Below, piece after piece: positions 25,826 to 35,127 of a stretch of DNA of 46,045 nt. The notes beneath the pieces were generated by a model. It had not been told where the DNA came from. It saw only the letters and a list, made by a program, of their open reading frames with translations, and did no database searches. The first letter of the stretch is position 1; every line of letters begins with the position of its first letter. This DNA is from Nostoc indistinguendum CM1-VF10 (GTDB taxonomy: Bacteria > Cyanobacteriota > Cyanobacteriia > Cyanobacteriales > Nostocaceae): positions 1 to 46,045 of the forward strand of contig JAHHHS010000059.1 of the NCBI GenBank assembly GCA_019359215.1. The letters are read 5' to 3'. The translations under genes were made by a program, and so were the position numbers.

Positions 25826-26084
25826 TCATTGTCAGTGATACTTCGCCCATCAATAACCTTGCTGCTATTAACCACCTTCATTATTACAACAGCTTTACGG
25901 AACAGTCCTAATTCCTGAAGCTGTCTACCAAGAACTGACTGATCGTAACTTTCCAGTTGCAGGTGCAACTGAAGTACAAACTTTTATCTGGATTCAAACT
26001 CGTCCAGTTCAAAATCGTATACTGGTTGAAGCATTCAGCAATGAACTGGATATTGGTGAAGCTGAAGCGATCGCTTTAGCCTAG
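25822..26084 (+). pseudogene. DUF3368 PIN-like toxin, frameshifted and truncated
   Basis: From GTG 25822: VIIVSDTSPINNLAAINHLH, the N-terminus of the DUF3368 (VapC-like PIN) family with its first acidic residue (SDTSP). A single-base deletion in the T/A run near 25882 shifts the frame. In the next frame it continues LYGTVLIPEAVYQELTDRN, later NELDIGEAEAIALA with the second acidic cluster, and hits TAG at 26082-26084 where the family would continue. The catalytic end is lost. This is the dead partner of the antitoxin remnant just upstream. Confidence 0.75.
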
Positions 26085-26364
26085 ACCAAAGGTGGTATAG
26101 CTTTTATAACTACCATCACGCGTAGGCGTAGCCAGCCGTAGGCATCGCTTTAAGGTATATTTGGATTTTTGATGCTATTTCGCGTGAAAATTTACTCAAG
26201 CCTAAATCACTCAGCAAGAATTTCTGGTGAAAAAACTGATTTGGTTGGGGAAGAAACTAGGATAATGAAGCATAATTAACCTTTATAGCTAAAAGCTGTA
26301 GCCATCAGCCACAAGCTGAGATGGTAAAGTTTGAAGGCTTGTGATTCAACTTAAGTAATTGACT
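26085..26364. other. Repeat-bearing spacer before the oxidoreductase gene
   Basis: Holds a copy of the GCGTAGGCGTAGCC repeat (26120-26148) and, near the gene, AGCCATCAGCCACAAGCTGA (about 26299-26318). No ORF is supported. It presumably contains the promoter of the gene starting at 26365. Confidence 0.4.
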
Positions 26365-27369
26365 ATGAGTACAGCAAATATTTCGTCGGCGATACGCATA
26401 GGAGTACTAGGTTTCGGCGGACTCGGACAAGCCGCCGCCAAGGTACTTGCTGCTAAACAGGAAATGATTTTAGTCGCAGCAGCAGATCAAAAAGGTTACG
26501 CTTACGCTGCTGAAGGTTTAAATACTCAAGAATGCATTGCAACCTACCAGTCCCAAGGTTCGGTAGGTTATTTGGAGCCAGTTGGTACGTTAACAAATCA
26601 AAGTATTCAAGATGTAATTGCAATAGCTCAACCTGTAGATGGTTATTTTCTGGCTTTACCCAACCTACCAAATGATTTTATCCCCTCTGTAGCCAAAGAG
26701 TTTATTAAATCTGGTTGGCGTGGGGTGTTAGTGGATGCAATTAAACGCACCACTGCTGTAGAACAATTACTGGCGATGAAAGAAGAACTGCAAGCAGCCG
26801 GGATTACCTATATGACAGGCTGTGGTGCTACACCCGGACTGTTAACCGCCGCCGCCGCATTAGCAGCCCAAAGCTACGCCGAAATTCATCAAGTTGAAAT
26901 TACCTTTGGGGTGGGAATTGCCAACTGGGAAGCTTACCGCGCCACTGTTCGGGAAGATATTGGTCATATGCCTGGTTATACAGTGGAAACCGCTAGGGCG
27001 ATGACTGACGCAGAAGTAGAAGCACTACTAGATAAAACCAATGGCGTGCTTACCTTGAAGAATATGGAACACGCTGATGATGTCATGCTAGAGGTAGCGG
27101 GAATTTGCGATCGCGATCGCGTTACTGTTGGTGGTGTAGTCGATACTCGTAATCCTAAAAAGCCACTCAGCACCAACGTTAAGGTAACAGGGCGCACCTT
27201 TGAAGGCAAGATTTCCACCCATACCTTTACTCTGGGAGATGAAACCAGTATGGCAGCCAATGTCTGCGGACCTGCCTTTGGCTATCTCAAAGCTGGTAGA
27301 CAATTGCACCAACGCGGCATCTATGGAATATTTACTGCTGCCGAAATTATGCCGCAATTTGTTAGGTAA
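26365..27369 (+). CDS. Saccharopine dehydrogenase-like NAD(P)-binding oxidoreductase
   Basis: 334 residues from ATG 26365; a TTG two codons upstream is in frame. The N-terminal Rossmann motif is IGVLGFGGLGQAAAKVL. The middle part LVDAIKRTTAVEQLLAMKEEL and TGCGATPGLLTAAAALA, and the C-terminal domain with GRTFEGKISTHTFTLGDET, agree with cyanobacterial proteins annotated as saccharopine dehydrogenase-like. The true substrate is unknown, and a lysine-pathway role should not be assumed. It stands alone, with AGTTAGG-type heptamers downstream. Confidence 0.7.
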   Translation: MSTANISSAIRIGVLGFGGLGQAAAKVLAAKQEMILVAAADQKGYAYAAEGLNTQECIATYQSQGSVGYLEPVGTLTNQSIQDVIAIAQPVDGYFLALPNLPNDFIPSVAKEFIKSGWRGVLVDAIKRTTAVEQLLAMKEELQAAGITYMTGCGATPGLLTAAAALAAQSYAEIHQVEITFGVGIANWEAYRATVREDIGHMPGYTVETARAMTDAEVEALLDKTNGVLTLKNMEHADDVMLEVAGICDRDRVTVGGVVDTRNPKKPLSTNVKVTGRTFEGKISTHTFTLGDETSMAANVCGPAFGYLKAGRQLHQRGIYGIFTAAEIMPQFVR

Positions 27370-27370
27370 T

Positions 27371-27523
27371 AGTTAAAAGTTAGGAGTTAGGAGTTAGAAG
27401 TTAAAAACTTAAACTTGAGACTTAACAATCTCTGGCTTTGTGCAAAATTTGCTATTTAAAACTTTTAACTCCTCACTTTCAACGTTTAACTTATTTAATT
27501 CTCTTTATTAACTCCTAATCTTT
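27371..27523. repeat. GTTAGGA heptamers and inverted copies
   Basis: GTTAGGAGTTAGGAGTTA units at about 27377-27402 face TTTTAACTCC copies at about 27460-27475. A similar pair flanks the next gene on its other side (28088-28204, GGAGTTAG facing CTAACTCCTAAC). These heptamer arrays can fold as hairpins between the convergent genes. Confidence 0.6.
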
Positions 27524-28084
27524 TTAAGCTGGGGGAATTTCTGAAGAGAAAATATTTGGTAAATTCTCCTCAACTAGTGGAGCTGATGTTTGCATAATAA
27601 ATGGAAGTTCGGCTCCTATTAGTCCTCGTTGGATGCGTTCTAAAGTATCACTAAAAACAACAAACAGAGGATATATAGTATTAGCTCCCTCACTCAAAAT
27701 ATGACTGTGGCGTAGAGGCATTAACCACTCATAATCATTGTCCAAGAAAACTTGGGTTTGTCGCCAACGTCCTAACAAATCAGAAAAATCTTCGTGAGCA
27801 CGGTGAATAAAAACTAAAATTTCTGCTCCAGTTTTGATTTTCCACTCTGGATCGCACATCAAAATTGCCACATCACAGGGTAAGCAAATCGTTTGTGGGG
27901 CTGTTGTAGCAGTATTGCGAAGACGGACAATTGGCAAGGGAATAGTAATGACACTTTCATCAGGACGGCGCAAACTGGGAATCATCTCTAAGTATGGCCG
28001 ATATTGTTTTAGTAAGGCGATCGCAGCTAGATGATTGCTGTACTCTGCCAAACTCGCTTCATAGTGAGATTTTTGCACAGTCAT
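27524..28084 (-). CDS. Hypothetical protein
   Basis: 186 residues, not recognised. It is soluble and moderately acidic, with no signal peptide or membrane helix. Notable segments: an N-terminal helix (ASLAEYSNHLAAIALLKQY), CLPCDVAILMCDPEWKIKTG with three Cys (about 73-87), and ILVFIHRAHEDFSDLLGRWR. Codon use looks like its neighbours, and the long open frame with ATG start supports a real gene. It lies downstream of pilC on the same strand, but with a repeat-filled 127-bp gap, so co-function is uncertain. Confidence 0.6.
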   Translation of the reverse strand: MTVQKSHYEASLAEYSNHLAAIALLKQYRPYLEMIPSLRRPDESVITIPLPIVRLRNTATTAPQTICLPCDVAILMCDPEWKIKTGAEILVFIHRAHEDFSDLLGRWRQTQVFLDNDYEWLMPLRHSHILSEGANTIYPLFVVFSDTLERIQRGLIGAELPFIMQTSAPLVEENLPNIFSSEIPPA

Positions 28085-28211
28085 AGTTTATTAAATAGTT
28101 AGGAATGAGGAGTTAGAAATAAAATTAAGTAGTTAGGAATTAATAATGAAGATGAGAAATAAAGAGTTTAAACTCCTAACTTATAACTCCTAACTCCTAA
28201 CTTTTAATCCC

Positions 28212-29435
28212 CTATCCCAACGTTTCAAATACCTTAAACATAGGCAGATACATTGCTAGCAAAATGGTTCCAACCATTCCGCCTAGAACTACAATCATAA
28301 CTGGTTCCAAAATACTAGTCATTGCTTTTACTGCCTGCTCGACTTCATCTTCATAGAAATCAGCAACTTTCATCAACATTGCATCTAATTCTCCAGTTTC
28401 TTCTCCGATACTAATCATCTGAATTGCCATAGCCGGAAAAACGCTATCTTTTTGTAAAGCAATGCTAATCATACCTCCTTGTTGAATCTCCATGCGAACT
28501 GCGTCTATGGCATTGGCAATTACTTGATTTCCTGATGTATCTCGGACAATTTCTAAGCAAGTTAAAATTGGTACACCTGAACGAGTCAAAGAACCAAAAG
28601 TCCGGCTAAAGCGAGCAACCGAAGATTTTTGAATTAAGTCACCAAACAATGGCAGCTTGAGAGAAAGACGATCAATTGTTATGCGACCAACAGGAGTCTT
28701 AGCGTATTGTGTATAGGCAATTCTCAATCCTACAAGAATAGCAATAAGCAGGAAAACCTTCTGACTTCTCAGGAATTGACTAACATCCATCAGGAATTGC
28801 GTTAAAGGTGGTAATTCAGTTCCGATTTCTGTAAAAATATTAGCAAAAATAGGAATCAGAAAAATGGTCATACCGAGAAAGATAGCAACTGCTATAAAAC
28901 CTACAACAGTTGGATAAGACAATGCTGATTTAATTTGGTTTTGTAAGCGGGCAACATCTTCTAACAACTTGGCTAAACGATTCAATACTTCGTCTAGAAC
29001 ACCACCAACTTCGCCAGCTTGAATCATACTCACATATAATCCATCAAAGCAGTCAGGATGCTTCCGCATTGACTCTGAAAGATTCATTCCGCTTTGAACA
29101 TCGCCACTAATCTCCACAAGAGCTTGTTTCAGTTTAGGATTACTACACTGTTCGGAAAGTACCCCTAAACTTCTAACGATCGCAACTCCCGCATTCATCA
29201 AAACGGCAAATTGACGGGAAAAAACGGCTTTGTCTTTCACAGAAACCTTAACTAAGGAAGTCTGAAATTTTTTTAAGTCAAAATTTGTCTGAAATCCTTG
29301 AAATTGTTTGAGTTCTTGGACTACAAAACCTTGATCTCTGAGATTAGTACGAGCTTGTACCAAAGATTCAGCAGTAATTTTTTCCGTTCGAGATTTTCCT
29401 TGAGAATCCCGAACACGAGCAACGTAGGTTGGCAT
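28212..29435 (-). CDS. pilC: Type IV pilus inner-membrane platform protein PilC
   Basis: 407 residues, normal length for the GspF/PilC family. Two related GspF domains (about 70-195 and 272-395): FSRQFAVLMNAGVAIVRSLGVLSEQ in pieces at the first, FSRTFGSLTRSGVPILTCLE at the second. Membrane helices lie at about 172-195 (YPTVVGFIAVAIFLGMTIFLIP), 225-240 and 378-400 (MIVVLGGMVGTILLAMYLPMF). The sequence AGEVGGVLDEVLNRLA is conserved. It would anchor the PilB/PilT motor in the inner membrane, but both motor genes upstream are broken here, so the pilC product probably has no local partner. Confidence 0.95.
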   Translation of the reverse strand: MPTYVARVRDSQGKSRTEKITAESLVQARTNLRDQGFVVQELKQFQGFQTNFDLKKFQTSLVKVSVKDKAVFSRQFAVLMNAGVAIVRSLGVLSEQCSNPKLKQALVEISGDVQSGMNLSESMRKHPDCFDGLYVSMIQAGEVGGVLDEVLNRLAKLLEDVARLQNQIKSALSYPTVVGFIAVAIFLGMTIFLIPIFANIFTEIGTELPPLTQFLMDVSQFLRSQKVFLLIAILVGLRIAYTQYAKTPVGRITIDRLSLKLPLFGDLIQKSSVARFSRTFGSLTRSGVPILTCLEIVRDTSGNQVIANAIDAVRMEIQQGGMISIALQKDSVFPAMAIQMISIGEETGELDAMLMKVADFYEDEVEQAVKAMTSILEPVMIVVLGGMVGTILLAMYLPMFKVFETLG

Positions 29436-29510
29436 AAATCAATTAAAAATTCAAAATTCAAAATTCAAAATAGTCAAGGGTTTTTCATCCCCCTCATCTT
29501 CCCAGTTTCT

Positions 29511-29582
29511 TTAATGCGTTCTGGCAGCAGCGCCGGGTTTCGCACCTGCGGCAGCTCCTTGCGGTGTAGAATTACCAATGTG
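29511..29582 (-). pseudogene. pilT: 3' remnant of pilT fused to pilB
   Basis: On the minus strand the frame from about 29582 reads HIGNSTPQG then GAAAGAKPGAAARTH and a TAA at 29511-29513. Cyanobacterial PilT proteins end in this type of Ala/Gly/Pro-rich tail after a conserved RLIG, and pilT normally lies between pilB and pilC. Only these 20 or so codons remain, joined directly to the pilB sequence. Recognition rests on recalled family tails, position and order. Confidence 0.6.
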
Positions 29583-31208
29583 TCAAGGTATTAGCTTTAT
29601 AGAAAGTAACTCCAACATCTGAAGAAGCTGATAGACCATAACGAGCTAATTCCTCGGTTGTGGGAGTGTAGGGAACACGACATTCAGAACATACACGCCG
29701 CACCAAACGTTGAGCTAAAACGCCAATTAGGGAACTAGAAACCATGAAAGGCTCAATTCCCATTTCTCCTAAACGAGCGATCGCACCTGGGGCATCATTG
29801 GTATGTAAGGTAGTTAATACTAAGTGACCAGTCAAGGCAGCTTCAATTGCTGTTTTTGCCGTCTCTTTATCCCGCGTTTCAACCACTAGCAGCACATCTG
29901 GGTCTTGTCGTAAGAAAGCCCGCAGAGCGGTAGCAAAATCCAGCCCTTTTTCTCGAATCACCTGTACTTGAGTAATCCCTGGCAGACTGTACTCAATTGG
30001 GTCTTCCACAGTACTGATATTAATTCCGGGATCATTCTTTTCTGACAGTGCAGAATACAGCGAGGTTGTTTTCCCAGAACCAGTTGGCCCAGTCACCAAA
30101 ATCAAATCAGACCGAAGGGACGACTTACCATATCCTTGACAATATATAAAGTCTCTGGATCGGTAATTAACTTATCTAATCCCAGCTGGGTTGAAGAGTT
30201 ATCCAAAATCCGCAGCACCACCTTTTCCCCGTAGCGACTGGGTAAGGTATTTACACGAAAGTCCACCTTACGTCCCTCAAACATCCGCCGGATGCGCCCA
30301 TCTTGGGGTAAACGTCGTTCGGCAATGTCTAGATTGGAGATGATTTTAAATCGGGCTGTCACCGCCGGAATGATTTTTTTCGGTAGAGGATCAAAAGCTT
30401 CACGTAGTACCCCATCCTTCCGAAAGCGAATGCGTAAGTTTTCTTCTTGCGGTTCTATATGAATATCAGAAACGCCCTCATGCAAGGCTTTAGCCAAGAT
30501 TCTGTTGACTAAGTTGATGACTGAGGCATCCTCTGCACCCTTCATCGCTGCCCCTAGATCAGCCTCCATTTCTTCAGGAGCATCCGAAATATCGAGATTT
30601 CCGAGGTTTTCTAAATCCTGATTAATATCTGTAAACTTTTGTTGTTCCAGGTGCTTTTGCTTAACAGCCATTTCATCCAGATATCGGTTGATTAGCTGCT
30701 GGTAGTCTTCCTGTGTAATCACCATGCGCTGCAACGCCAAGCCTTGGGGTCGCAAGATCCGGTTCAGATCATCGGAAGCCTCTAGATTATCTGGAGCGAC
30801 CATCGCCACTAAAACTGAGGGCGGGGTTTGGTCTTCGTGTTTCGATAGTGGTACTAAACGATGGCGACGGCAGATATCCACTGGGATGAGGGTTTCAATC
30901 AGGTTCCCCATCATCGTGTTGCCAAGGGAGTTGACTTCCGGATCAAGAAATTCAACACCGTATAGTATTTTAAGTTCAAATAGCTGCTGTTTTTTGTATT
31001 GCCTGAGCAACTCAGGTGATAATTCTTGCCCAGTAATTGACTCTAGTACTTCCGTTAAGGGCCTGCCAGATTTGCGGCTTTCAATTAGTGCCTGCCTCAT
31101 CTGTTCGGTATTGACATAGCCAGATTGCACTAGCTTGTTGCCAAAGGGCGAAAACTCTGTTCTGGTAGTTAGAGCGGTACTGCGCCGTTGTGGTGACGAG
31201 TAAGTCAT
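29572..31208 (-). pseudogene. pilB: pilB, frameshifted and 3'-truncated (pilus extension ATPase)
   Basis: Codons 1-368 (31208 to 30102) encode the N-terminal MshEN-like domain (about 20-160) and the start of the ATPase (SDIHIEPQEENLRIRFRKDG; RLPQDGRI). After RPFGLI the frame hits TGA because the 5-bp unit AATCA (plus strand) is duplicated at 30100-30109. Removing it restores RPFGLILVTGPTGSGKTT with Walker A intact. The downstream frame (from 30105) reads on to the Asp box, a Walker B region LLVVETRD (family LLVGE(I/T)RD), His box and one CxxC (CSEC), then ends at 29572 where about 120 residues with the second Cys pair should follow. Product: none functional expected. Confidence 0.9.
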
Positions 31209-31819
31209 AAATGAGCAATTGATTTGGGGAAACCTCTGCTTAAAGTATTCCCAGGCTGGGAGACAGAATTCTCATGTATCGAAAAAGTCCTGATTCACTG
31301 AACTTCTGAGTGGTGGCTTCCGTTGCTCAAATTTCTTGCTAGGTGCTGAGTCAAAAAGAAGTAATAGTAGAGAAAATATAAATTCCTGACTACGTTAAAT
31401 CAACAAATTTTTAGTTATGGGGATAACCCAAAACTCAAAACATCTGACTCAGCACTGGCTCAACCATAGCTATCCGCTAACAACACTTAGCACTTCCGAA
31501 GGAATGACAATATTTGATAAATGGTTAAATTTTAAGTAGTAATTCATTAAAAAACTGACTCATGAATCAGATGAAGGGCAAATCATATTTAGTGCCACTT
31601 TTCCAAATTACTTGCTGCTAGAGGTACACTACTCGTTCGGGTTACCGCCTTAGTGGGGTCTACGCTAACGTGTTCACCATTTGCCACAATAAGAGGGCGG
31701 TTACATCACTTCTAGGAACTTGTCGGCAATAAAATCAGCCTCAGTTGCAAGTCGTAGATGACGACGGTTGCAAGCTGTGGAAATACACTGCCATAAAAAG
31801 CATCTGGAATGAGTAGACA
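31209..31819. other. Divergent intergenic region pilB/grpE
   Basis: 610 bp holding the promoters of the pil cluster (minus) and grpE (plus). A TTAGCACTT stretch (about 31487-31495) recalls half a CIRCE heat-shock operator (TTAGCACTC-N9-GAGTGCTAA), but no second half is present, so no operator is called. A repeat-like block with GGGTCTACGCTAACGTG is at about 31656-31672. No gene is seen. Confidence 0.4.
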
Positions 31820-32569
31820 ATGATGGATGAAAATAAACAGATAAACAATACAAGCCAGCAATTGGGTGAACCAACAGAGGTAAAGCAAGAAATGAAGAGT
31901 GATTCCCAAGCCCAAATTAATTTCAATGAATCTGGTAGCGAGGTTACAGAGCAAGTGGCAGCCCAAACCAATATATCGGGGGAGCCGACTACTTTCAATC
32001 CAGAAATTGGTGTCGCTGCATCCGAAAACACTGGAGTGCAAACAGCAGCTTTGGCAGAACTGACTCAACAAATCGAGTCTCTCAAAACGCAACTAGAAGA
32101 GCGTAGTACTCAATATATGCGGATTGCCGCAGATTTTGAGAATTATCGGAAACGCACTAGCAAAGAAAAAGAAGAGCTAGAGACGTTGATGAAGCGGAAT
32201 ACGATTCTGGAATTGCTGCCAGTGGTCGATAATTTTGAGCGGGCCCGATCGCACCTCAAACCGCAATCTGATGGTGAAATGACCATGCACAAAAGCTACC
32301 AAGGCGTTTACAAACAATTAGTAGATAGCCTGAAGCGCTTGGGTGTATCACCAATGCGTCCTGAAGGTCAAGAATTTGATCCTAACCTGCATGAAGCAGT
32401 AATGCGGGAACCTACGGATGAACATCCTGAAGGAACAGTGTTAGAAGAGTTAGTGCGCGGATATTACTTGGGCGATCGCGTGCTACGCCATGCAATGGTC
32501 AAAGTAGCTGCTCCAAAGGAAGATACACCTTCTACGGAGCAAGATCAGTCGAGTCCAGCCAACAGTTAA
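31820..32569 (+). CDS. grpE: GrpE nucleotide exchange factor
   Basis: 249 residues. GrpE releases ADP from DnaK. A disordered acidic N-terminus (1-75) is followed by the long dimerising helix (about 80-140: LAELTQQIESLKTQLEER, YMRIAADFENYRKRTSKEKE) and the C-terminal beta domain with VSPMRPEGQEFDPNLHEAVM and the closing LGDRVLRHAMVKVA. ATG 31820 and 31823 are alternatives. It is first in grpE-dnaK-dnaJ, but the adjacent dnaK is broken, so its local partner is missing. Confidence 0.95.
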   Translation: MMDENKQINNTSQQLGEPTEVKQEMKSDSQAQINFNESGSEVTEQVAAQTNISGEPTTFNPEIGVAASENTGVQTAALAELTQQIESLKTQLEERSTQYMRIAADFENYRKRTSKEKEELETLMKRNTILELLPVVDNFERARSHLKPQSDGEMTMHKSYQGVYKQLVDSLKRLGVSPMRPEGQEFDPNLHEAVMREPTDEHPEGTVLEELVRGYYLGDRVLRHAMVKVAAPKEDTPSTEQDQSSPANS

Positions 32570-32796
32570 GCTGTAGTCGCTCGTCTCGCTGACCTAAAGT
32601 GCCTGGGTTCTAGTAAGGACGAGCATCGCGTACCTAAAACTTGGACAAGGCTTTGGATAACTCTCTGTGTTTCAACTTCTCTTTTACTACCAGCAACAGA
32701 GGTTCCACAGACGTTATCCCCTAGCCTTGGTTCGTAGCAAAAAAGTTAGTCCGCGACAGATTACAGCAGAAAAACTCGGTAAAAATACTGGCAAGT

Positions 32797-34462
32797 ATGG
32801 GAAAAGTTATTGGGATCGACTTAGGCACTACTAACAGTTGCGTCGCAGTTTTGGAGGGCGGTCAACCACTGGGATGCGGAAAACTTCTTGGGTGAGGAAG
32901 TCACTCAGGCAGTGATCACCGTACCAGCATATTTTACAGATGCCCAAAGACAAGCAACTAAAGATGCTGGCACAATTGCTGGACTAGAAGTCCTGCGAAT
33001 CATCAATGAACCAACGGCTGCGGCTTTAGCTTTCGGATTGGAAAAGCAAGACCAAGAGCAGCTAATTTTAGTATTTGACTTAGGAGGCGGTACTTTTGAC
33101 GTATCGATCCTGCAACTTGGAGATGGCGTTTTTGAAGTTAAGGCTACTTGTGGTAACAACCACTTGGGTGGAGACGACTTTGATAATGCGATCGTGCTTT
33201 GGATGATGGAACGCTTCCAGCAACAAGAGAAAATCGACCTTTCCCACAATAAGATGGCACTGCAACGCCTGCGGGAAGCAGCAGAGAAGGCAAAAATTGA
33301 ACTCTCCAGCATGATGAATACCTCCATCAACTTGCCGTTTATCACAGCTGATGAAACCGGGCCAAAGCATCTGGAAATGGAACTCAGCCGTTCTAAATTT
33401 GAAGAACTGGCACTTAATTTAATTGAAGGTACCATCGAACCAATGATCCAAGCGCTCAAAGATGCGGATCTCAAACCACAAGCCATAGATCGGATTATTT
33501 TGGTAGGTGGTTCTACCCGTATTCCCGCAGTCCAAAACGCGCTAATTAAGTTTTTCAATGGCAAAGCTCCCGATCGATCTATCAACCCTGACGAAGCGGT
33601 AGCATTGGGAGCGGCTATCCAAGCAGGAGTGTTGGGTGGCGAAGTCGATAATCTCTTACTTTTGGATGTCACCCCCCTGTCCTTGGGAATTGAAACTTTG
33701 GGTGAAGTGTTCACCAAAATCATTGAACGCAACACCACAATTCCTACTAGTAAGTCACAAGTTTTTTCCACAGCAGTTGATGGGCAAACCTCGGTAGAAA
33801 TTCACGTTCTGCAAGGTGAACGGGCAATGTCACGAGATAATAAAAGTCTCGGCAAGTTTCTGTTAGCAGGAATTCCCCCATCTCCCCGTGGTGTGCCGCA
33901 AATTGAAGTATCTTTTGAAATCGATGTCAACGGCATCATGAAGGTTTCTGCCCAAGACAAAGGCACAGGTAGAGAACAGAGTATCAGGATTACCAATACA
34001 GGTGGTTTGAGTACCAACGAAGTCGAACGGATGCGTCAAGAGGCCGAACTGTTTTTTGAAGAAGATAGAAGACGTAAAGAACTGGTTGAACTCAAAAACC
34101 AAGCAGATAATCTGTTGTTCAGTTACGAATCCACCATCAAGGATAATAGCAACTTTATCGGCGACCAGATGAAAACCCTGGCCAGTGAAAAAGTTTCACA
34201 ACTTCAAGCTGCAATGATCGACTCCAGCATCTCCATAGTGAAATTTAAGCAGCGCTTAGACGACTTTCAACAAACCCTGTTTGCAATTGGTGCCGATGTC
34301 TATAACCGGGCTAATAGCCAAAGTGATGAGATTGAAAAGGCTTCAACTAGTCTTTCTACCCCAGAAGTAGACTCACCAATGAATGGCACACTAATACCAC
34401 AATTCAACTTTGATTTTGACGAAGAAAGTACTGCCCAGGTTGATTATGAGGCGATAGATTAA
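32797..34462 (+). pseudogene. dnaK: dnaK with internal deletion and frameshift (Hsp70)
   Basis: From ATG 32797 the frame reads MGKVIGIDLGTTNSCVAVLE GGQP, the exact Hsp70 N-terminus with phosphate loop 1, then jumps near 32868-32873 to DNA for DAENFLGEEVTQAV. About 100 codons (roughly residues 25-125, lobe I of the ATPase domain) are missing. The join also shifts the frame, so the N-terminal frame stops at TGA 32893-32895. The rest is well preserved in one open frame (32888-34462): VTVPAYF-like region, DLGGGTFDVS, LVGGSTRIPAVQ, DVTPLSLGIETLG, substrate domain to about 34150 and an acidic tail. Without lobe I no working chaperone can form. Real deletion or assembly artefact cannot be told from sequence. 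Confidence 0.9.
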
Positions 34463-35127
34463 GGATTGGGCATGGGGCATTGAGCATAGTTATTCTCTAT
34501 GTCCCCCTTGCCTCCCCTGCCTCCCCTGCTCCCCCTGCTCCCTGCTCCCTGCCGCTTCCCTACTCCCCTAAGTTGCAGAATTTTATTAAGACATTTTAAT
34601 ATATCTAAATATATAGATTATAAATTTAGCGAAGTTTCACAAGACCCTAGCAGTTTGCTAGATTGTAGAAGCAAATTACTGCTAGGCACTATGTCGGTTC
34701 AGATGCAATGGAAGTGCATCTGGGTGGTTTTCCACACCTAATGGTGCGGCTAGCCCCTCTGGTTGATGGGCGGGGTTTTCCTCTCCTACGTAGCACAATT
34801 GTAAAAGAGACAGCCGACTCGGCAGTGAGAAGTCTGAGCAGAGGCTTCCCCTGCTCATAACTTTTATAGCTTTTGTCGTCTCCCACGAGGAAAGCACCTG
34901 TTGCTCAAGATTTGTCGGTGATTTTTGTAAAGGGTAAAGGGTAAAATCAGTTATTAACAAAAATTAATTTTATCTTCTGCCTGACCTCCGGCAAGCCGCC
35001 CTTTAAAGGATAGTGTGTTTCTCTTGCATATCTGTAAAGTAAAACCCCTTCCTGTAGGGTAGCAAGTGACCGTGAGTGACGTTCTACTGACTTCTGCTTT
35101 CTTCCTTCTAACTTTTACCTTTGCTAT
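34463..35127. other. 665-bp dnaK-dnaJ spacer with C-rich repeats and structured segment
   Basis: Part 1 (about 34496-34570): C-rich CTCCCCTGC-type repeats, complement of the G-rich units after pepA. Part 2 (34646-34686): a large hairpin, CCTAGCAGT/ACTGCTAGG plus TTGCT/AGCAA. Part 3 (about 34693-34860): further stems, GATGCA/TGCATC, GTGG-TTTT-CCAC, GGCTAGCC and GAGCAG/CTGCTC. Part 4 (about 34927-34945): AAAGGGT heptamers. No ORF is trustworthy. The region contains the dnaJ promoter. Confidence 0.55.

Noticed and set aside
31487..31510. CIRCE heat-shock operator upstream of grpE
   Set aside because: Only a TTAGCACTT half is present; no GAGTGCTAA within the right distance.
32905..33771. Long minus-strand frame (288 codons) opposite dnaK
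   Set aside because: Ser/Ile-rich translation of the antisense of a conserved gene; a coding shadow.
34499..34741. Pro/Leu-rich 80-codon frame after dnaK
   Set aside because: Product of the C-rich intergenic repeat (CTCCCCTGC units), not a gene.
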